A DNA stretch of 64,000 nt from Cladocopium goreaui (GCA_947184155.2 CAMXCT020003724.1:150001-214000); one strand, 5' to 3'. Positions 33,036-44,469 are shown, counted from the first letter of the stretch. A program made the numbers and translations. Notes: generated by a model from the sequence alone, not told the origin.

Positions 33036-33200
33036 CCATCCAGCTATCTATCCATCTATCTCTCCATCTACTTATCTGTCTATCCAACTGTCTATCTATC
33101 TATCTGTCTATCTCTCTCTCTCTCTCTCTCTATCTCTCTACCTATCTCCATCCATCCATCCATCCATCCATCTATCTATCTCTCTCCCTCTCTCTGCAGG
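32931..33200. repeat. CTAT/CTCT microsatellite
   Basis: Pyrimidine-rich CTAT and CTCTCC run of about 270 bp ending in CTCTCTCCCTCTCTCTGCAG. Confidence 0.88.
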
Positions 33201-33220
33201 ACCCCCCAAATAGGGGGGGT
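33201..33220. other. Short G/C hairpin
   Basis: ACCCCCCAAATAGGGGGGGT is a near-perfect 7-bp stem with a short loop, immediately after the pyrimidine-rich repeat and an AG. Confidence 0.6.
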
Positions 33221-33262
33221 CGGCGGCACCCGGGCGCTAGCCCATTCTATTATTGGATCGAT

Positions 33263-33373
33263 TACCCGGCCTGGTAAACTAACAGTTTGCGACATAGAAA
33301 ATGGCTATAGAAATAGTGAGTTTTCCTAAAAATGGTGATTTTCCGTGGTCTTTTGTATGTTTACCAGAGGGTA
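33263..33373. mobile_element. Family B inverted-repeat element (MITE-like)
   Basis: TACCCGGCCTGGTAAACTAA at the left and GTTTACCAGAGGGTA at the right; ~111 bp; interior phrases ATGGCTATAGAAATAGTGAG and GGTGATTTTCC. Non-coding. Confidence 0.8.
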
Positions 33374-34309
33374 CTAATATCCAAATGGAAATACAACCCA
33401 TTTGGGGTGATTGTGGGAATATTGGAATGGCTGATCCGCTGAAACATTCATCATCCCGGATCAACAGCAACGTATCACCGTGGCATGACCCTAGATAATT
33501 GCTGAGAAAAATGGGTTTAAGTTTAAGCAAGAACCAATGGAAATATGCAATCTAAGCGTAATCAAGAGTTCCACCAGGTTGATTTTCGCAATCTCTTGCG
33601 ATTTGAAGATTCTTTTCGCCTTTCACAATCTCGGTTTGTGGATATGTGTGGATCAAAATTGAATCAAAAACCCAGGCCGTGTTTTCGCACATCATGGCCG
33701 AGCCCTGCCGGGCTCGGCACCAGCATGCGTCGCTTCCATGGGGCCCGGTGTTGCCAGCTGTGATGTAGTCCCAGCTGATAGGGTGGTCCCTGGTGCCAGA
33801 TGTGGGGTGCAGGGAAGGCTTGCGATGTGGAAAAACCTGCAGAAAAACCCCTGGAAAATCTGGAAATGATCTAAAAATGATGGGTAAACTCCACATCTAA
33901 TTAGATCATATTACATCTATCTTAGTTTACGGCAGGGTACCTATGGGTGATTTGGCGGTTCATTGTCCAAAAAGATCCTATACCCCCCAGCAGAAATGGT
34001 GATAGGCAGCAGAAGTGGCCGCGACCAAAAACAAATAATAATGGGTTAGCCAATGCATAGGAATAGGGGCCATAAGCTGGCAAACCACACCACAAGTGGT
34101 TTCAGTTGTATGGGGTGGAAAAAAAAGTCCTGCTTTTCATCAACCATCTATGGGTGGAACGAATGGATTTTGCTCAACTGGTGTCAGTCCAATAAATCAA
34201 TAGATGTTCATAAACTACCAGTAATTAACGCTAGATTAATCAACGTTAGGTAGATTTAATAATCCAATAAATCCATAGATTAATAAATCCATAGATGAAT
34301 AAACTAGAT

Positions 34310-34419
34310 TACCCTCTGGTAATTTCACATAGCTATGGAAAATCCACCCATTTTTCATGGGAAAATCCACTATAAATGGCCATGTTCAATAGCTTTTTGT
34401 ATGTTTACCAGGCCGGGTA
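34310..34419. mobile_element. Family B inverted-repeat element
   Basis: TACCCTCTGGTAATTTCACA at the left and TGTTTACCAGGCCGGGTA at the right, 110 bp. Confidence 0.82.
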
Positions 34420-34555
34420 ACCGATGTTTGGAGCTCAACCGTGGGAAATCCCAGCCAGGCCTTAGCCATGTTTGACACCAGAGGGTCGCCACTAAGAAGT
34501 GAACCCCGTAAATTCTGAGTCCTATCCCATAAAAGTGTCACTTCTTCATATGGAA

Positions 34556-34662
34556 TCAATTGGATGAATATATACATAATATATATATATATGTGTATAT
34601 ATATACATACATATATATACATATAGATATATAATTATGTATATATAATATATATAAATATC
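34556..34662. repeat. TATATACA microsatellite
   Basis: TA-rich run with ATACATAC interruptions. Confidence 0.65.
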
Positions 34663-34718
34663 TATTCCCCATAGTTTCTTAGTTATTTGTTGCTTAACCA
34701 TGGGATTTACTAGGCCAC

Positions 34719-34774
34719 GGGCTCCGCTGCCTCTTGGTATGGCTGTGATTTCTCCAGCTCTCAAGCGCCTCCTC
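34719..34774 (-). CDS. Candidate exon, basic peptide
   Basis: A CCCAG acceptor on the minus strand, then EEALESWRNHSHTKRQRSP, then a GTGGCC donor. A second frame is also open (RRRRLRAGEITAIPRGSG), so the choice is uncertain. It is GC-rich against an AT-rich background. Confidence 0.35.
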
Positions 34775-34993
34775 CTGGGATCATCGGAGATCATCGGGAC
34801 ATCATCGATGTACATGGAGTACAATGTATATGTATATATATACATATATATGGGTAAATTACAATATTTCACTAACCTGAATTAAGGCTATCTTGGGGAT
34901 GATTTCCCTTACTAACCATGATTCCAGTGAGGTCGCAGTGAGGTCGTTATAATTTTCCTAGATTATGTATATAATTATATATATATACATGGC

Positions 34994-35092
34994 AGTGTGT
35001 CAAAACCATGTACCCCTGGTGAACCCCAAAATAGCTGGTAAATGGATGTTCATCCCCCTAATAAACTGTATCTATAGGTATTGATCCATAGC
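34994..35092. repeat. Dispersed repeat 'AAAATAGCTGGTAAATGG', copy 2
   Basis: Nearly identical to 21802-21900 across the shared phrases; no clear termini. Confidence 0.65.
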
Positions 35093-35790
35093 CATATATC
35101 CAAAAAGATGCTGAAAAGTGTGAAACCAGAAAGTTCGATGATATTTACTGAACATGTCGTCCAGTGTTCCCACCTTTCGATCTGTTTTGGGGCTGACTTT
35201 CTCCAAATGATGTCTCAGTGTAACCCATCAAGAGAATTCTCGGAAAGTCAATGAAAAAAGGGCAATTTTTGTGGAGCCCATATAGTAAATGAGTAGCATG
35301 AAGAGAGTGAAGTCATGTTTTATCTATATATTATCTATCACATATTTATATATATATATAATTCCCCTGTGAAATGTTGCCCTATGGGGTGCCTCTTGTA
35401 AGTGGCTTCTAACTAAGGATTGTCTTAAGCCAACGGGAAATTACACCAATTTCTTACAGCAATGGAATGGGGTCATGTTGCTTTGATGGGTGGATAGCCA
35501 ATGAAAAAAGGCAGGGGCCATCCCCAACCCTTGGCTGCTTGCGACTAAGACTGTTTATTTTGATCCCACCGAAATCTTGGTTTACCCATTTCCACATGGT
35601 CCCAGAAATCATTCTCCAACAGCACAGACTGGTAAACTCTGCATTCCAAGTGTCTGGAAAGGAGCGAAAAACAAAGTAGCTGGGCAATTGCAGGGCAAAG
35701 AGCACCACGCAGAGAATGCCCAAGAAGCGTACCTTAGAAATGCATTCTGCTTAGAAATGCTATGGAAAACCCCACGTTCAATCATGTTCA

Positions 35791-35900
35791 TACCCTCTGG
35801 TAAACTAACAGTTTTCTATTGAAAATTGTCATTTATAGTGAGTTTTCCCATAAAAAATGGGTGGATTTTCCATAGCTATGTAAACGTTTACCAGAGGGTA
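35791..35900. mobile_element. Family B inverted-repeat element
   Basis: TACCCTCTGGTAAACTAACA at the left and ACGTTTACCAGAGGGTA at the right, 110 bp, good terminal match. Confidence 0.87.
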
Positions 35901-36502
35901 GGTAAATCATTGAACTAAAGGGTCCGTGGCTTCCATGGCTATGTATTTGATAATCTTTCAGGCCCCCTTCTTTGATCATCTCAAAAGTTACGTAAAAATT
36001 GGGCCACTTACTGATATCACTAATATGTCAAACTTGTAGAAATCCTGAGATAGCTCGAGATTTCTACCTTCCCCTACACTGTTTCTGTGAATCTCAAGTA
36101 GTCTTTCATCATACTTTATAACTTGAAAACCCTCCTCCGGGATTTTTTTGGGCCCTTCCATTTAGCATGCGTCCTTCCATAAAATCGCATCATTTCGAGA
36201 AGGGAGGGGTTTGACATCCATTGGGAGAAAATGATGACCTCCCGCAAAAAAGTATCCGTAAATCCAACATTAAAAATCAGTGGTAAATGCCTGTAAGTCC
36301 TCATTGTTCCTCATATCTATCCATACATTTCCCAGTTTCTTGTCTCATCTTGTCTCCCTCCAAGTCATTCGCCGTCCAAGATGTCCAAGCGACGAAGTGA
36401 AAGAAGAGGACCCAACCAGCTCCCAATTCTCCCAGCTCCTCCACAGCGCAAGCTGGTGGTTTTTTGCTGAGCAAAATTTAGATTTAGAGAACCTCGAAAC
36501 AG

Positions 36503-36585
36503 ATCTTATATAATCTTATATAAACTTATGTAATGTTATATAATGTTATATAACGTTATATAATGTTATATAATGTTATATAGCT
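36503..36585. repeat. TTATATAATG 10-bp tandem repeat
   Basis: About eight copies of a decamer TTATATAATG with single-base variants. Confidence 0.85.
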
Positions 36586-37299
36586 ATATATATATATGTA
36601 ATAATAGCATTGTATAAAAACATCTGATGCATGAATGTATGCATAGATGGTGGTGTATTGATTTAATTGGCTTTGCTTCGGATTTCACTCGGCTTATGTG
36701 CCCAACTTGGAGCAACGAAGACAGGGATAGCACGGAAGCCATGTCTCACCACTGCACGAATGATTCAATTATGTATGTTGTGTAGCAAAAGCTTCTATGA
36801 CATTGCAACATCCGGCGTCATCAAACATGGTAAACATCTTCTTTGCTGGAAATCCACTAAGTCACTATTTATAGGTGAACAGGTGGTCTGTTTATAGGTG
36901 ATGTTCCCAACATTTCCCAACTATGACATACCGGAGGGGATCCGTCGTCTAAAAAAAGTGGACATCCCAAAGATGAAAAAACTCCGAGAACCCAAGAGAA
37001 ATCACGAAAAATTGAAATGTTGCAGAGTTATGCCAGGCGTTTCGGATGCTAGGCCACTAAGTTTCATAGCATCACTGTCTGGACAAAGCTGCTGAAAGCT
37101 TGCTGGACCGGATTTTGGAGTCATAATTTTGACCAGGTGTTGGTTTAGGTATGTGCACTTTTCCGGTGCTTAAGCCATACTCTCTTTTTGCGCACCTGGA
37201 TGTTGCAAAAGAGACTGAAGGGCGGTGCATTCTTCAGTGCCTGATGGACACAGCAACCGGGGGCACTGATCAAAGATATCTGGGAAACAGCAACATATA

Positions 37300-37401
37300 C
37301 TGGTTGGTGGTTGGTTTGAACCCCTCTGGAAAATATTAGTCAGTTGGGATGATTTTTCCCAATATCTGGAAAAATAAAAGATGTTCCAAACCACCAACCA
37401 G
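37300..37401. mobile_element. Family A inverted-repeat element
   Basis: CTGGTTGGTGGTTGGTTTGA at the left and CCAAACCACCAACCAG at the right, 102 bp. Confidence 0.86.
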
Positions 37402-37625
37402 GCAACAAAAAAAATAGGTCTTTTTCTGAAAATCAGGTACCCCCCGATCCCAATAAATCATCATGTTCCCTGTTTTTTAGTGGCTACTTTCGTGGTTTTC
37501 CCATTTTTTTCACAAACACACGAGACTATCTCAACATGTTTCATCAGGAAAAGTTGGATCCATTGGGATTTGATTTTGATGACCATGGCACGCTTGCATG
37601 TTGCTGGGGATATTTGCGGACGATA

Positions 37626-37745
37626 TACCCAACCTGGTTATGACTAACAGTTTGCCATGGTATAGATGGTCCATTTATAGATGGTTTACCGAACTTAAAA
37701 ATGGGTGGATCTTTCCATGGCAAACTGTTAAATAACCAGATGGTA
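37626..37745. mobile_element. Family B inverted-repeat element, GGTTAT subfamily
   Basis: TACCCAACCTGGTTATGACT plus AACAGTTTGCCATGG at the left and CCATGGCAAACTGTTAAATA plus ACCAGATGGTA at the right; long termini, 120 bp. Confidence 0.82.
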
Positions 37746-37906
37746 ATTGCGATATAACCAACAACATGATAGGGGTATGTCCAAATATAAATAATGAGGC
37801 AATTTTAACTTACACCCCAAAGTTTTCATGCAAATTTGGTAGGAACATAATGATGATTCACCAGTGGATCTTGGGGTACAATATTTTCAGACAACACCAC
37901 ATATAC

Positions 37907-38013
37907 TATCTGCTTATTTAACAGTTTGCCATGGAAAATCACCATTTTTTATAGGTAAACCATCTATATATAAATGGGCCATGTCCCATGGCTGTGTTGA
38001 ATAACCAGAGGGT
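37907..38013. mobile_element. Family B inverted-repeat element, GGTTAT subfamily
   Basis: CTGCTTATTTAACAGTTTGC at the left and TGTTGAATAACCAGAGGGTA at the right; the left terminus has drifted. Confidence 0.7.
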
Positions 38014-38705
38014 AACTGGAGTAGTATAGTTAATCCCATCTTCCGATGATATTAAATGCCACAATAAGATATCCCTACGAAAGGAAAACATCCCATACAT
38101 TCCACCAGGGTTTCTTTTGGCGCGCATTCTATATCAGGGGGGAACTATTTACATATCAGAGACATGGTTGTTCATGGTTATGAACCATGGCTATCTCTCT
38201 TTTCTATACAATATATAACCATAAGGGGTTTAAATATATATATATATGATTATGGTATATTATGGTTATGGACCACTTGTATTTCACGAACAATACATGC
38301 TATGGGTTTGTCTGAAAAAATGATTTAGACATGAGCGGATTTGCGAAACAGAAAATATAGGGCGTAAAAAATAGCAAACAACATATCAATGGAGATGATT
38401 GATGAGATGGAATGCGATATATGTATAGTATAGTGTATATATATATACAAGTTCCAGCAAGAAAACGACATGCGTTTGTCCCAAATTGGCGGAAAAACTG
38501 GATTTACCCCAGAAAATGATCAACACACGGAGGGGTACGTACCAGAGCCAGCGTCAGCGTGGCTGGTGGGAAAAGCCTCTATAAATGGAGGCTTTGAGTG
38601 GGAAAATCCTCTATAAATGCTGGATTTCCATAGGATTTCCCATGGAAATTTCATAACACCGCTCCAATTTTTGTATGGATTTTTCTCTCGGGTTTTGGGA
38701 GCATC

Positions 38706-38768
38706 CCTGCAGATTTCGCGAAATCTTGACACTTCTACATAGCCGCGGCTGGTGTTTAGCCCCACGAT
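38706..38768 (-). CDS. Candidate exon, unknown protein
   Basis: A CAAG acceptor, then twenty-one codons in one frame: IVGLNTSRGYVEVSRFREIC plus R, ending at an apparent GA donor (GATGCT). Balanced residues and a length divisible by three support an exon. Family unknown. Confidence 0.45.
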
Positions 38769-39345
38769 CTTGGTATTCAATGCCAACTATAGATCTTTAA
38801 AACTTGTGTCGATAGATTGATGATCATCCCCCAGTACGCATACAGTATATCATTATATCATGGTATATCATCCAATGTCAATGTCCTTTCATATTAATAT
38901 ACATATATATCCCATGAAAATCCCAGTGTTCAACCAATCTATCCCCAACATGGATAGTTCATTCGCGTGTTTCATGGTGAAATGCCATGTTTTCATGCTT
39001 ACCCAACATGGTAAACTGGTAAGCTGTGGAAAGTAACATCGAAGGTCCATAGGTAAATCATCGAAGTGCATCATTTCCAGCAGGCTGCCAGAGCTCCAGT
39101 ACCAGAGATGATCCCCATATGAAGACCATATCATTTCCCCATGGAGAGTGAAATTTCCCCTGTTTGATCAATGGCTTTAACATGGCTTAAACGGCAGAAA
39201 AACCATCAAAAATGAAGTCTAAGTCAACCATTTATGGATAGGAAATCCCCAAAAATGATAGAACAGTAAAATCATGTCAAATCCCAGTAACATAGTGATC
39301 AAATGTGATCAATCACTGTTCCATTTTCTTTGCTTAATATCCCGC

Positions 39346-39403
39346 CTGCGCTTCGGCGTCAGCACCACTGAGACCGCTCTGTGCCAGGTCTTCAAAGGCC
39401 TTC
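39346..39403 (-). CDS. Candidate exon, helical
   Basis: A GCCAG acceptor, one base, then KAFEDLAQSGLSGADAEAQ, ending in phase 0 at a GC donor (GCGGGA). GC-rich and helix-like. The coding contrast with the flanks is strong; the family is unknown. Confidence 0.5.
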
Positions 39404-39980
39404 CTGGCGTCGCAAATGGCGGAACCCGCCAACGAAAACGAAAAAAAAAACGGAGCGTAATTTGCCAAAGGTTGAAGAAATCTTAGCTCAGAAAATTTGG
39501 ATGCTGCAGTTTTTACTTAATTTGTCCATCAGTTTCCAAAGATTTGGATTTGACCAACAGAAATCAGCGGATTTCATTCACCGATATGAGGATTTTAGCA
39601 ACCAGACTTGGAGGATTGAGCGGCTTAGCAGACATGGAGATGTTACTCAAAAAGCTGGTGATTTCGCAAAAAGAAGTTTAGATAAACATATTTCACGAGA
39701 AAGAATTGGAGATTCCAGCGGTAAAAAAAACTTAGAGATTGAGGTTTTTCCATCATGTTTTACCCACAAACATTGGGCTGAAACAACTTTCAACTGGCAT
39801 TTTTCACCAGCAGAAATAGAGATCCGTTGCAAAATTTGGGACATCATCATCCCTTTCCATCTCCAAGGGCCTTAGCTGTGCGCTAGGATCAATTTCCATG
39901 GGATACATGGCTTGTCATCCAAGAATGGGAATCAGAATGTGGGTATTTTACCATGTTGTTAACCACAAAAATCACTGCAA

Positions 39981-40094
39981 TGTGGTGCCCCTCAGTGATG
40001 TTTGTTGGTTTATAAACCCCATGAATACTATAGTTATATCATGTTATATCAACCAACTTAGCTAACTATGGGGCACCACCGGCACCACCTTGTG
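39981..40094. mobile_element. Family C inverted-repeat element
   Basis: TGTGGTGCCCC at the left and GGGGCACCACCGGCACCACC plus TTGTG at the right (the right terminus has a short internal duplication); interior TTGGTTTATAAACCCC. Confidence 0.75.
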
Positions 40095-40197
40095 GGAATG
40101 GTCAATTTGAATCCCACCAACAACTTGCTGATGACTGGGGGATGGTTTACATTGGATGATTTGGATGAAAAAAATCTCCGATTCGCGCAGCCCCGAC

Positions 40198-40251
40198 CTC
40201 ACAGAGAACACGCCACTGTGCTTTCCATGGATCTGCGCGCAGCACGGTATT
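40198..40251 (-). CDS. Candidate exon, unknown protein
   Basis: Acceptor GGAG, then exactly eighteen codons NTVLRADPWKAQWRVLCE, and a GTCGGG donor. In-phase ends and tryptophan-containing, non-repetitive composition favour a real exon. Not assigned. Confidence 0.45.
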
Positions 40252-40786
40252 CTCCAGGAAAACCACGGATGATGTTTCGCATGAAATGTTTCGCATGAAA
40301 GGTACTGGACCATATTTCTGGCCATATTTTGTGGGGATATTCCCTGAAATTTGGGCCTGAAAAATAGGCCTTATATATGGTAGGTACCTCGAATTTATGT
40401 TCCTGAAATTCCCATTGACATGTGGGAAGATTCCGATTGTTCCTCTATCCAATTCCGGAAGATATGGGTTAGACCGTCAAAATACGATGGTTGGGTACAA
40501 CCACAATGGTACAACCAGTGCCAGGATTGTTGGATGGCGCGATCCCAACATAAAATCGATTATTGAACCAGCTAATCCAGCTATGAATTTTGGATGGCAG
40601 CCAATGCTGATTAACTACTGGTCATGGGAACAGGATTCCCAATCATGGGCTTAGAGCAACCCATGTGATGTATGAATCTGAAACAAAAACTGTTGTCGGC
40701 CCTACAATAGGGGGCCCACGGTTGTGAAAAATAACCAGTTACATCCGACTGTGTCTAACTGGAATTTGAACGGGTCAAATGCCAGT

Positions 40787-40892
40787 TACCCTCTGGTAAA
40801 CATACAAAAAGCTATTGAAAATGGCCATTTATAGTTGATTTACCCATTAAAAAAGGTGATTTTCCATAGTTATGTTAGTTTACCAGATGGTA
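40787..40892. mobile_element. Family B inverted-repeat element
   Basis: TACCCTCTGGTAAACATACA at the left and TGTTAGTTTACCAGATGGTA at the right, 106 bp. Confidence 0.85.
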
Positions 40893-41357
40893 AATAGGTT
40901 TAGAGTGAAAGTATCTTGAAATTACTTGAAAATCATCCAATTGTAGCTGAAAGAAGGCCCTTCTTTTTGTCCGAACCACGGATGAATTGGCGTACTTCAT
41001 ACAGCATTCCAACCATAGCTAACCTTAGATTATCCTTTTCTTAAAGGCAATGGCACTCCTTTGTGGGATATCAAACATCAATCAAACTGTACAAAATTCA
41101 AGCCAGCAAAACCATGCAAAACCAATCGATTTACACATATTACTACCTACATCCACCAAGGAAATAGATACAATCGTCCCCACTTCAGATTGTCGAAAGC
41201 CGCGTGTTGTGCTTGTGAAGATCGGCAGCAAAGCATCTGGTGGTTCACGGCCTCTTTTGGGCTGGCCCATAATGTTTCAAGTACATATGGATATACAGAT
41301 CAGACTCTTTTTGTTAGACATATAAAGATGGTACAAATGCAGATAACATCATCGCTA

Positions 41358-41475
41358 TGTATCTATGTATGTATCTATGTATCTATGTATCTATGTATCT
41401 ATGTATGTATGTATGTCTGTCTGTATGTATGTATGTATGTAGGTACGTAGGTAGGTAGGTAGGTAGGTAGGTAGA
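41358..41475. repeat. GTAT/ATCT and GGTA microsatellite
   Basis: ATGTATCT and ATGT units followed by TAGG repeats. Confidence 0.85.
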
Positions 41476-41644
41476 CAAATATGTAGCTGAGCGTGAGTGT
41501 GCTATGTTTGTATACATACATCTATTTAAGTACAAATATGTACACACATACATATTATTGGTATCAATCCACAGATCTATGTAAATAATATTAAATAAAT
41601 AAATAAATGAATAAATATTTTTAGTGTGATAGTTTTATATTGGG

Positions 41645-41716
41645 ATGTGTCAAAACCTTGTACCCTGTAGTTCACATCAAAATAGCTGGTAAATATGGAT
41701 GTTCCCCTGAAATGCT
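41645..41716. repeat. Dispersed repeat 'AAAATAGCTGGTAAATGG', copy 3 (partial)
   Basis: GTCAAAACCTTGTACCC...CAAAATAGCTGGTAAATATG; the right half is replaced by the family B element that starts at 41720. Confidence 0.55.
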
Positions 41717-41719
41717 ATT

Positions 41720-41828
41720 TACCCTCTGGTAATTTAAGATAGCTATTGAAAATGGCCCATAGAAATAGCTGATTTACCTAAATAAAGATGGCGATTTCCA
41801 TAGCTTTTTGTATGGTTACCAGAGGGTA
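41720..41828. mobile_element. Family B inverted-repeat element
   Basis: TACCCTCTGGTAATTTAAGA at the left and TGGTTACCAGAGGGTA at the right; 109 bp. Confidence 0.85.
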
Positions 41829-41848
41829 TGGCTATTGATCCATAGCCA

Positions 41849-42025
41849 TACCCTCTGGTAATGACTAACATAACTATGGAAAATCACCATTTATAGTGGA
41901 TTTTCCCATGAAACATGGTGATTTCCCATAGTTTTTCATGGGAAAATCACCATGTTTAATAGGTAAATCAACTATAAATGACCATGTTCAATGGGTAAAT
42001 CACCCATTTTTCATAGGTAAATCAA
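41849..42025. mobile_element. Family B element, extended/one-ended
   Basis: TACCCTCTGGTAATGACTAA at the left, then several repeats of the internal phrases (GGGAAAATCACCAT, GGTAAATCAACTATAAATG), but no right terminus. It lies 20 bp from the previous copy and looks like nested or internally duplicated element sequence. Confidence 0.65.
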
Positions 42026-42057
42026 CAAACTCAACAGCCATTTTCAAGGCATCCCTC

Positions 42058-42132
42058 CTCCGCTAAGCTCTGGGAGAGCACGAAGAGCGTGGCATTCGCC
42101 GTGACGTTGGCCTCCGCCAAGGTTTGCGAGTC
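42058..42132 (-). CDS. Exon: C-terminal part of a ubiquitin-like domain
   Basis: Acceptor CCCAG|GAC in phase 0, then DSQTLAEANVTANATLFVLS and QSLAEE; the donor is GA (left end 42058 or 42061). D-S-x-T-L-x-E-A-x-V-x-x-x-A-T-L-x-V-L matches the end of the beta-grasp fold (ubiquitin: D-x-x-T-L...I...S-T-L-H-L-V-L). Dinoflagellates carry many such ubiquitin-like domains at the start of larger proteins (with RCC1, ankyrin and other partners). It joins directly to the exon at 43549-43587. Downstream partner exons are not certain. Confidence 0.65.
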
Positions 42133-42933
42133 CTGGGCTTCCCCCAGGCAACGGCCGCGAAAGAAAAACGGCGAGCTTTCCAGAGGATTAAACCACCAAA
42201 AATGGGTCGGATTCAAGGAAATTCAGCAAAATTGAGTTGGTAAATCGCAAAAAATGATACAGATTGACTGTTCATGGTTATGGCAATGTTTGGCAAGTTT
42301 CATGAGAGTTCACCAACAAAAAAACGATATAACAAGGGAAATTGCATATTTTGTTTTGAAACCAGACAGAATGGGAGGTTTTGTCAACCAAAAATTATAA
42401 TGGATGGTGATTTAACGTGACTGAAATGGGGATTTAAGTATCAAAAAAATCATGATAATGAAATATGTTCTGGGATCTGATTGAGATTAACTTACATAAA
42501 CAAAAAACGGACTTAACTGCGGAAAATGACAATCAATGGTAATGGAATCAACAAAAAATGAAGGGTTAACCAACAACAAATCACTTGAATCATTATAAAT
42601 TGAGATATAATGGGGTATGACACCAGCCGTGGGTGTGCCAATTTCAATGGTGAAAATCATTGGATATGGCACTACAGTATCATCACCACCAAAAAATCAC
42701 CAGAACCAGGGCTCTGACCAACATCAACATCTGTCAAAGTTACCAACTTCAATGGCGAAATCTGACGCAAACAAGAAGAGGAATGAACATTTGGAGAAAA
42801 TCGGGGGTACATGCCAAACCAACGTAATTCCACTTGACAAAAATCGGGATAGAAATATCGAAAATGCATGCACCACTACTGCAAAATGATCATTTCTGGG
42901 TGTCTCAACTTGAAGCCCAAAAATCTCATGGTT

Positions 42934-43043
42934 TACTCTCTGGTAAACGTTTACATAACTATGGAAAATCACCATTTTTCATGGGTAAATCAACGATTTC
43001 TATGGCCATTTTCAATAGCAAACTGTTAGTTTACCAGAGGGTA
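42934..43043. mobile_element. Family B inverted-repeat element
   Basis: TACTCTCTGGTAAACGTTTA at the left and TGTTAGTTTACCAGAGGGTA at the right; 110 bp; it lies in the intron between the two ubiquitin-like exons. Confidence 0.85.
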
Positions 43044-43220
43044 TCATCGTTGAATCATGGCGTCCCACTCAAACCTCCATTTTTTGGGGAGATGTTCCGG
43101 CCAGCCATGTTGGAGTACCAGGAGCTAAATCCATGACTACCCCACAATAAATCCCATTATTATCACATTCTATAAAACCATATAAACACCATATAAATGG
43201 CTATGTCCATATATATATAT

Positions 43221-43460
43221 ATCCATTAATATCCATTAATATCCATTAATATCCATTAATATTCATTAATATCCATTAATATTCATTAATATCCATTAAT
43301 ATCCATTAATATCCATTAATATTCATTAATATCCATTAATATCCATTAATATCCATTAATATCCATTAATATCCATTAATATCCATTAATATCCATTAAT
43401 ATCCATTAATATCCATTAATATCCATTAATATCCATTAATATCCATTAATATCCATTAAT
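43221..43460. repeat. ATCCATTAAT 10-bp tandem array
   Basis: Twenty-four decamers with almost no variation (three ATTCATTAAT variants), so recently amplified or homogenised. It lies in the ubiquitin-like gene intron, 90 bp from the exon at 43549. Confidence 0.95.
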
Positions 43461-43548
43461 ATCCTTACTAAACCATATAAATTGAATATAAATGGCTATT
43501 TCCACACCGTGACCGTGACCCGCGTTTTGGATGACGCGGAGTCCGTTC

Positions 43549-43587
43549 CTCCAAGACTTCCCCCTGGAAGAGAAGCGTCACATCCAC
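43549..43587 (-). CDS. Exon: central part of a ubiquitin-like domain
   Basis: Acceptor GACGAG|GTG, thirteen codons in phase 0: VDVTLLFQGEVLE, then GAACGG, which would be a GA donor. V-x-L-L-F-x-G-x-x-L-E corresponds to the ubiquitin segment Q-R-L-I-F-A-G-K-Q-L-E; joined to DSQTL it continues exactly as E-D-x-x-T-L does in the family. Phase 0 on both sides. The first strands of the fold must lie in an upstream exon not identified here. Confidence 0.65.
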
Positions 43588-43654
43588 CTCGTCAGGGGTC
43601 AAGATCAAGGGGATAAGGTTTGGCAAAGGGAAAAATGCATATAGTTGATGATAT

Positions 43655-43805
43655 TCGACTATAATGTATAATTGATGACAGTTGATGATAATTGATGATA
43701 ATTGATGACAGTTGATGATAATTGACTATAGATGCTTGAATATAATTGATGACAAGTGATGATAATTGACTACATATGATTGGAAAAAGATGACAATTAA
43801 TGATA
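43655..43805. repeat. TTGATGATAATTGA-rich repeat
   Basis: Irregular units of 13 to 25 bp built on GTTGATGATAATTGATGAC. The same motif family reappears at 44470-44710 on the other side of the GGGGT arrays. Confidence 0.75.
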
Positions 43806-43864
43806 TTTGAGCCTACGGGTTGAAAACCGTCCGAGCGTTTTAGGCATTTTTTTATATGTTCCTT

Positions 43865-44165
43865 GGGGTGGGGTGGGGTGGGGTGGGGTAATACCGTTCA
43901 CGTACTTGCGTACTCCCATGATGTTACGCCACGGCACGTTCACTTGCACGTTTGCACATACGTCATGCTACGTTGAAGATGTGTCACGTCACGCAGGGGT
44001 GGGGTGGGGTGGGGTGGGGTGGGCAATAACGTTCACGTACTTGCGCACTCCCATGATGTTACGCCACGGCACGTTCACTTGCACGTGCGCACATACGTCA
44101 TGCTACGTTGAAGATGTGTCACGTCACGCAGGGGTGGGGTGGGGTGGGGTGGGGTGGGGTAATAA
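43865..44165. repeat. GGGGT tracts with ~135-bp duplicated unit
   Basis: Three GGGGTGGGGT tracts near 43865, 43998 and 44131 alternate with a nearly identical ~110-bp spacer (ACGTTCACGTACTTGC...CACGTCACGCA); the unit repeats about every 135 bp. The G-tracts have four or more GGGG runs each, enough for G-quadruplexes on the plus strand. Confidence 0.9.
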
Positions 44166-44469
44166 CGTTCACGTACTTGCGCACTCCCATGGAGAAAACA
44201 GGTGCGTACTTAGCGAAGATGTAGAGATCACCCGAAAAAATGGCTGCCGCTGAGGTTTTGGGCACACTGACTTCCCAAAAGGAACCTTTTTCGCACGCCG
44301 ACATGTCAACTATATACAGTAAATCCCAATGAAAATTCAAAATCACAATAGAATTGACCTTCATGGACAACATAAAAACATGAAAAAACACTGCGAAACG
44401 CATGATTGACTTCTTGCCAGTCACATGAAAATGCTGTTTTTACTCGGCCCATTTCCAACCCGGCGGGAT

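Noticed and set aside
33680..33770. Minus-strand exon or functional RNA around the CCGAGCCC/GGGCTCGG hairpin
   Set aside because: Frames conflict and the palindrome is short; nothing else supports a gene.
36380..36470. Minus-strand GC-rich exon (AVEELGELGAGWVLFFHF)
   Set aside because: All three minus frames are open, with no phase support from neighbours.
43865..44165. A telomere or chromosome end
   Set aside because: GGGGT tracts are short, interrupted by a unique spacer and flanked on both sides by ordinary exon-bearing DNA.
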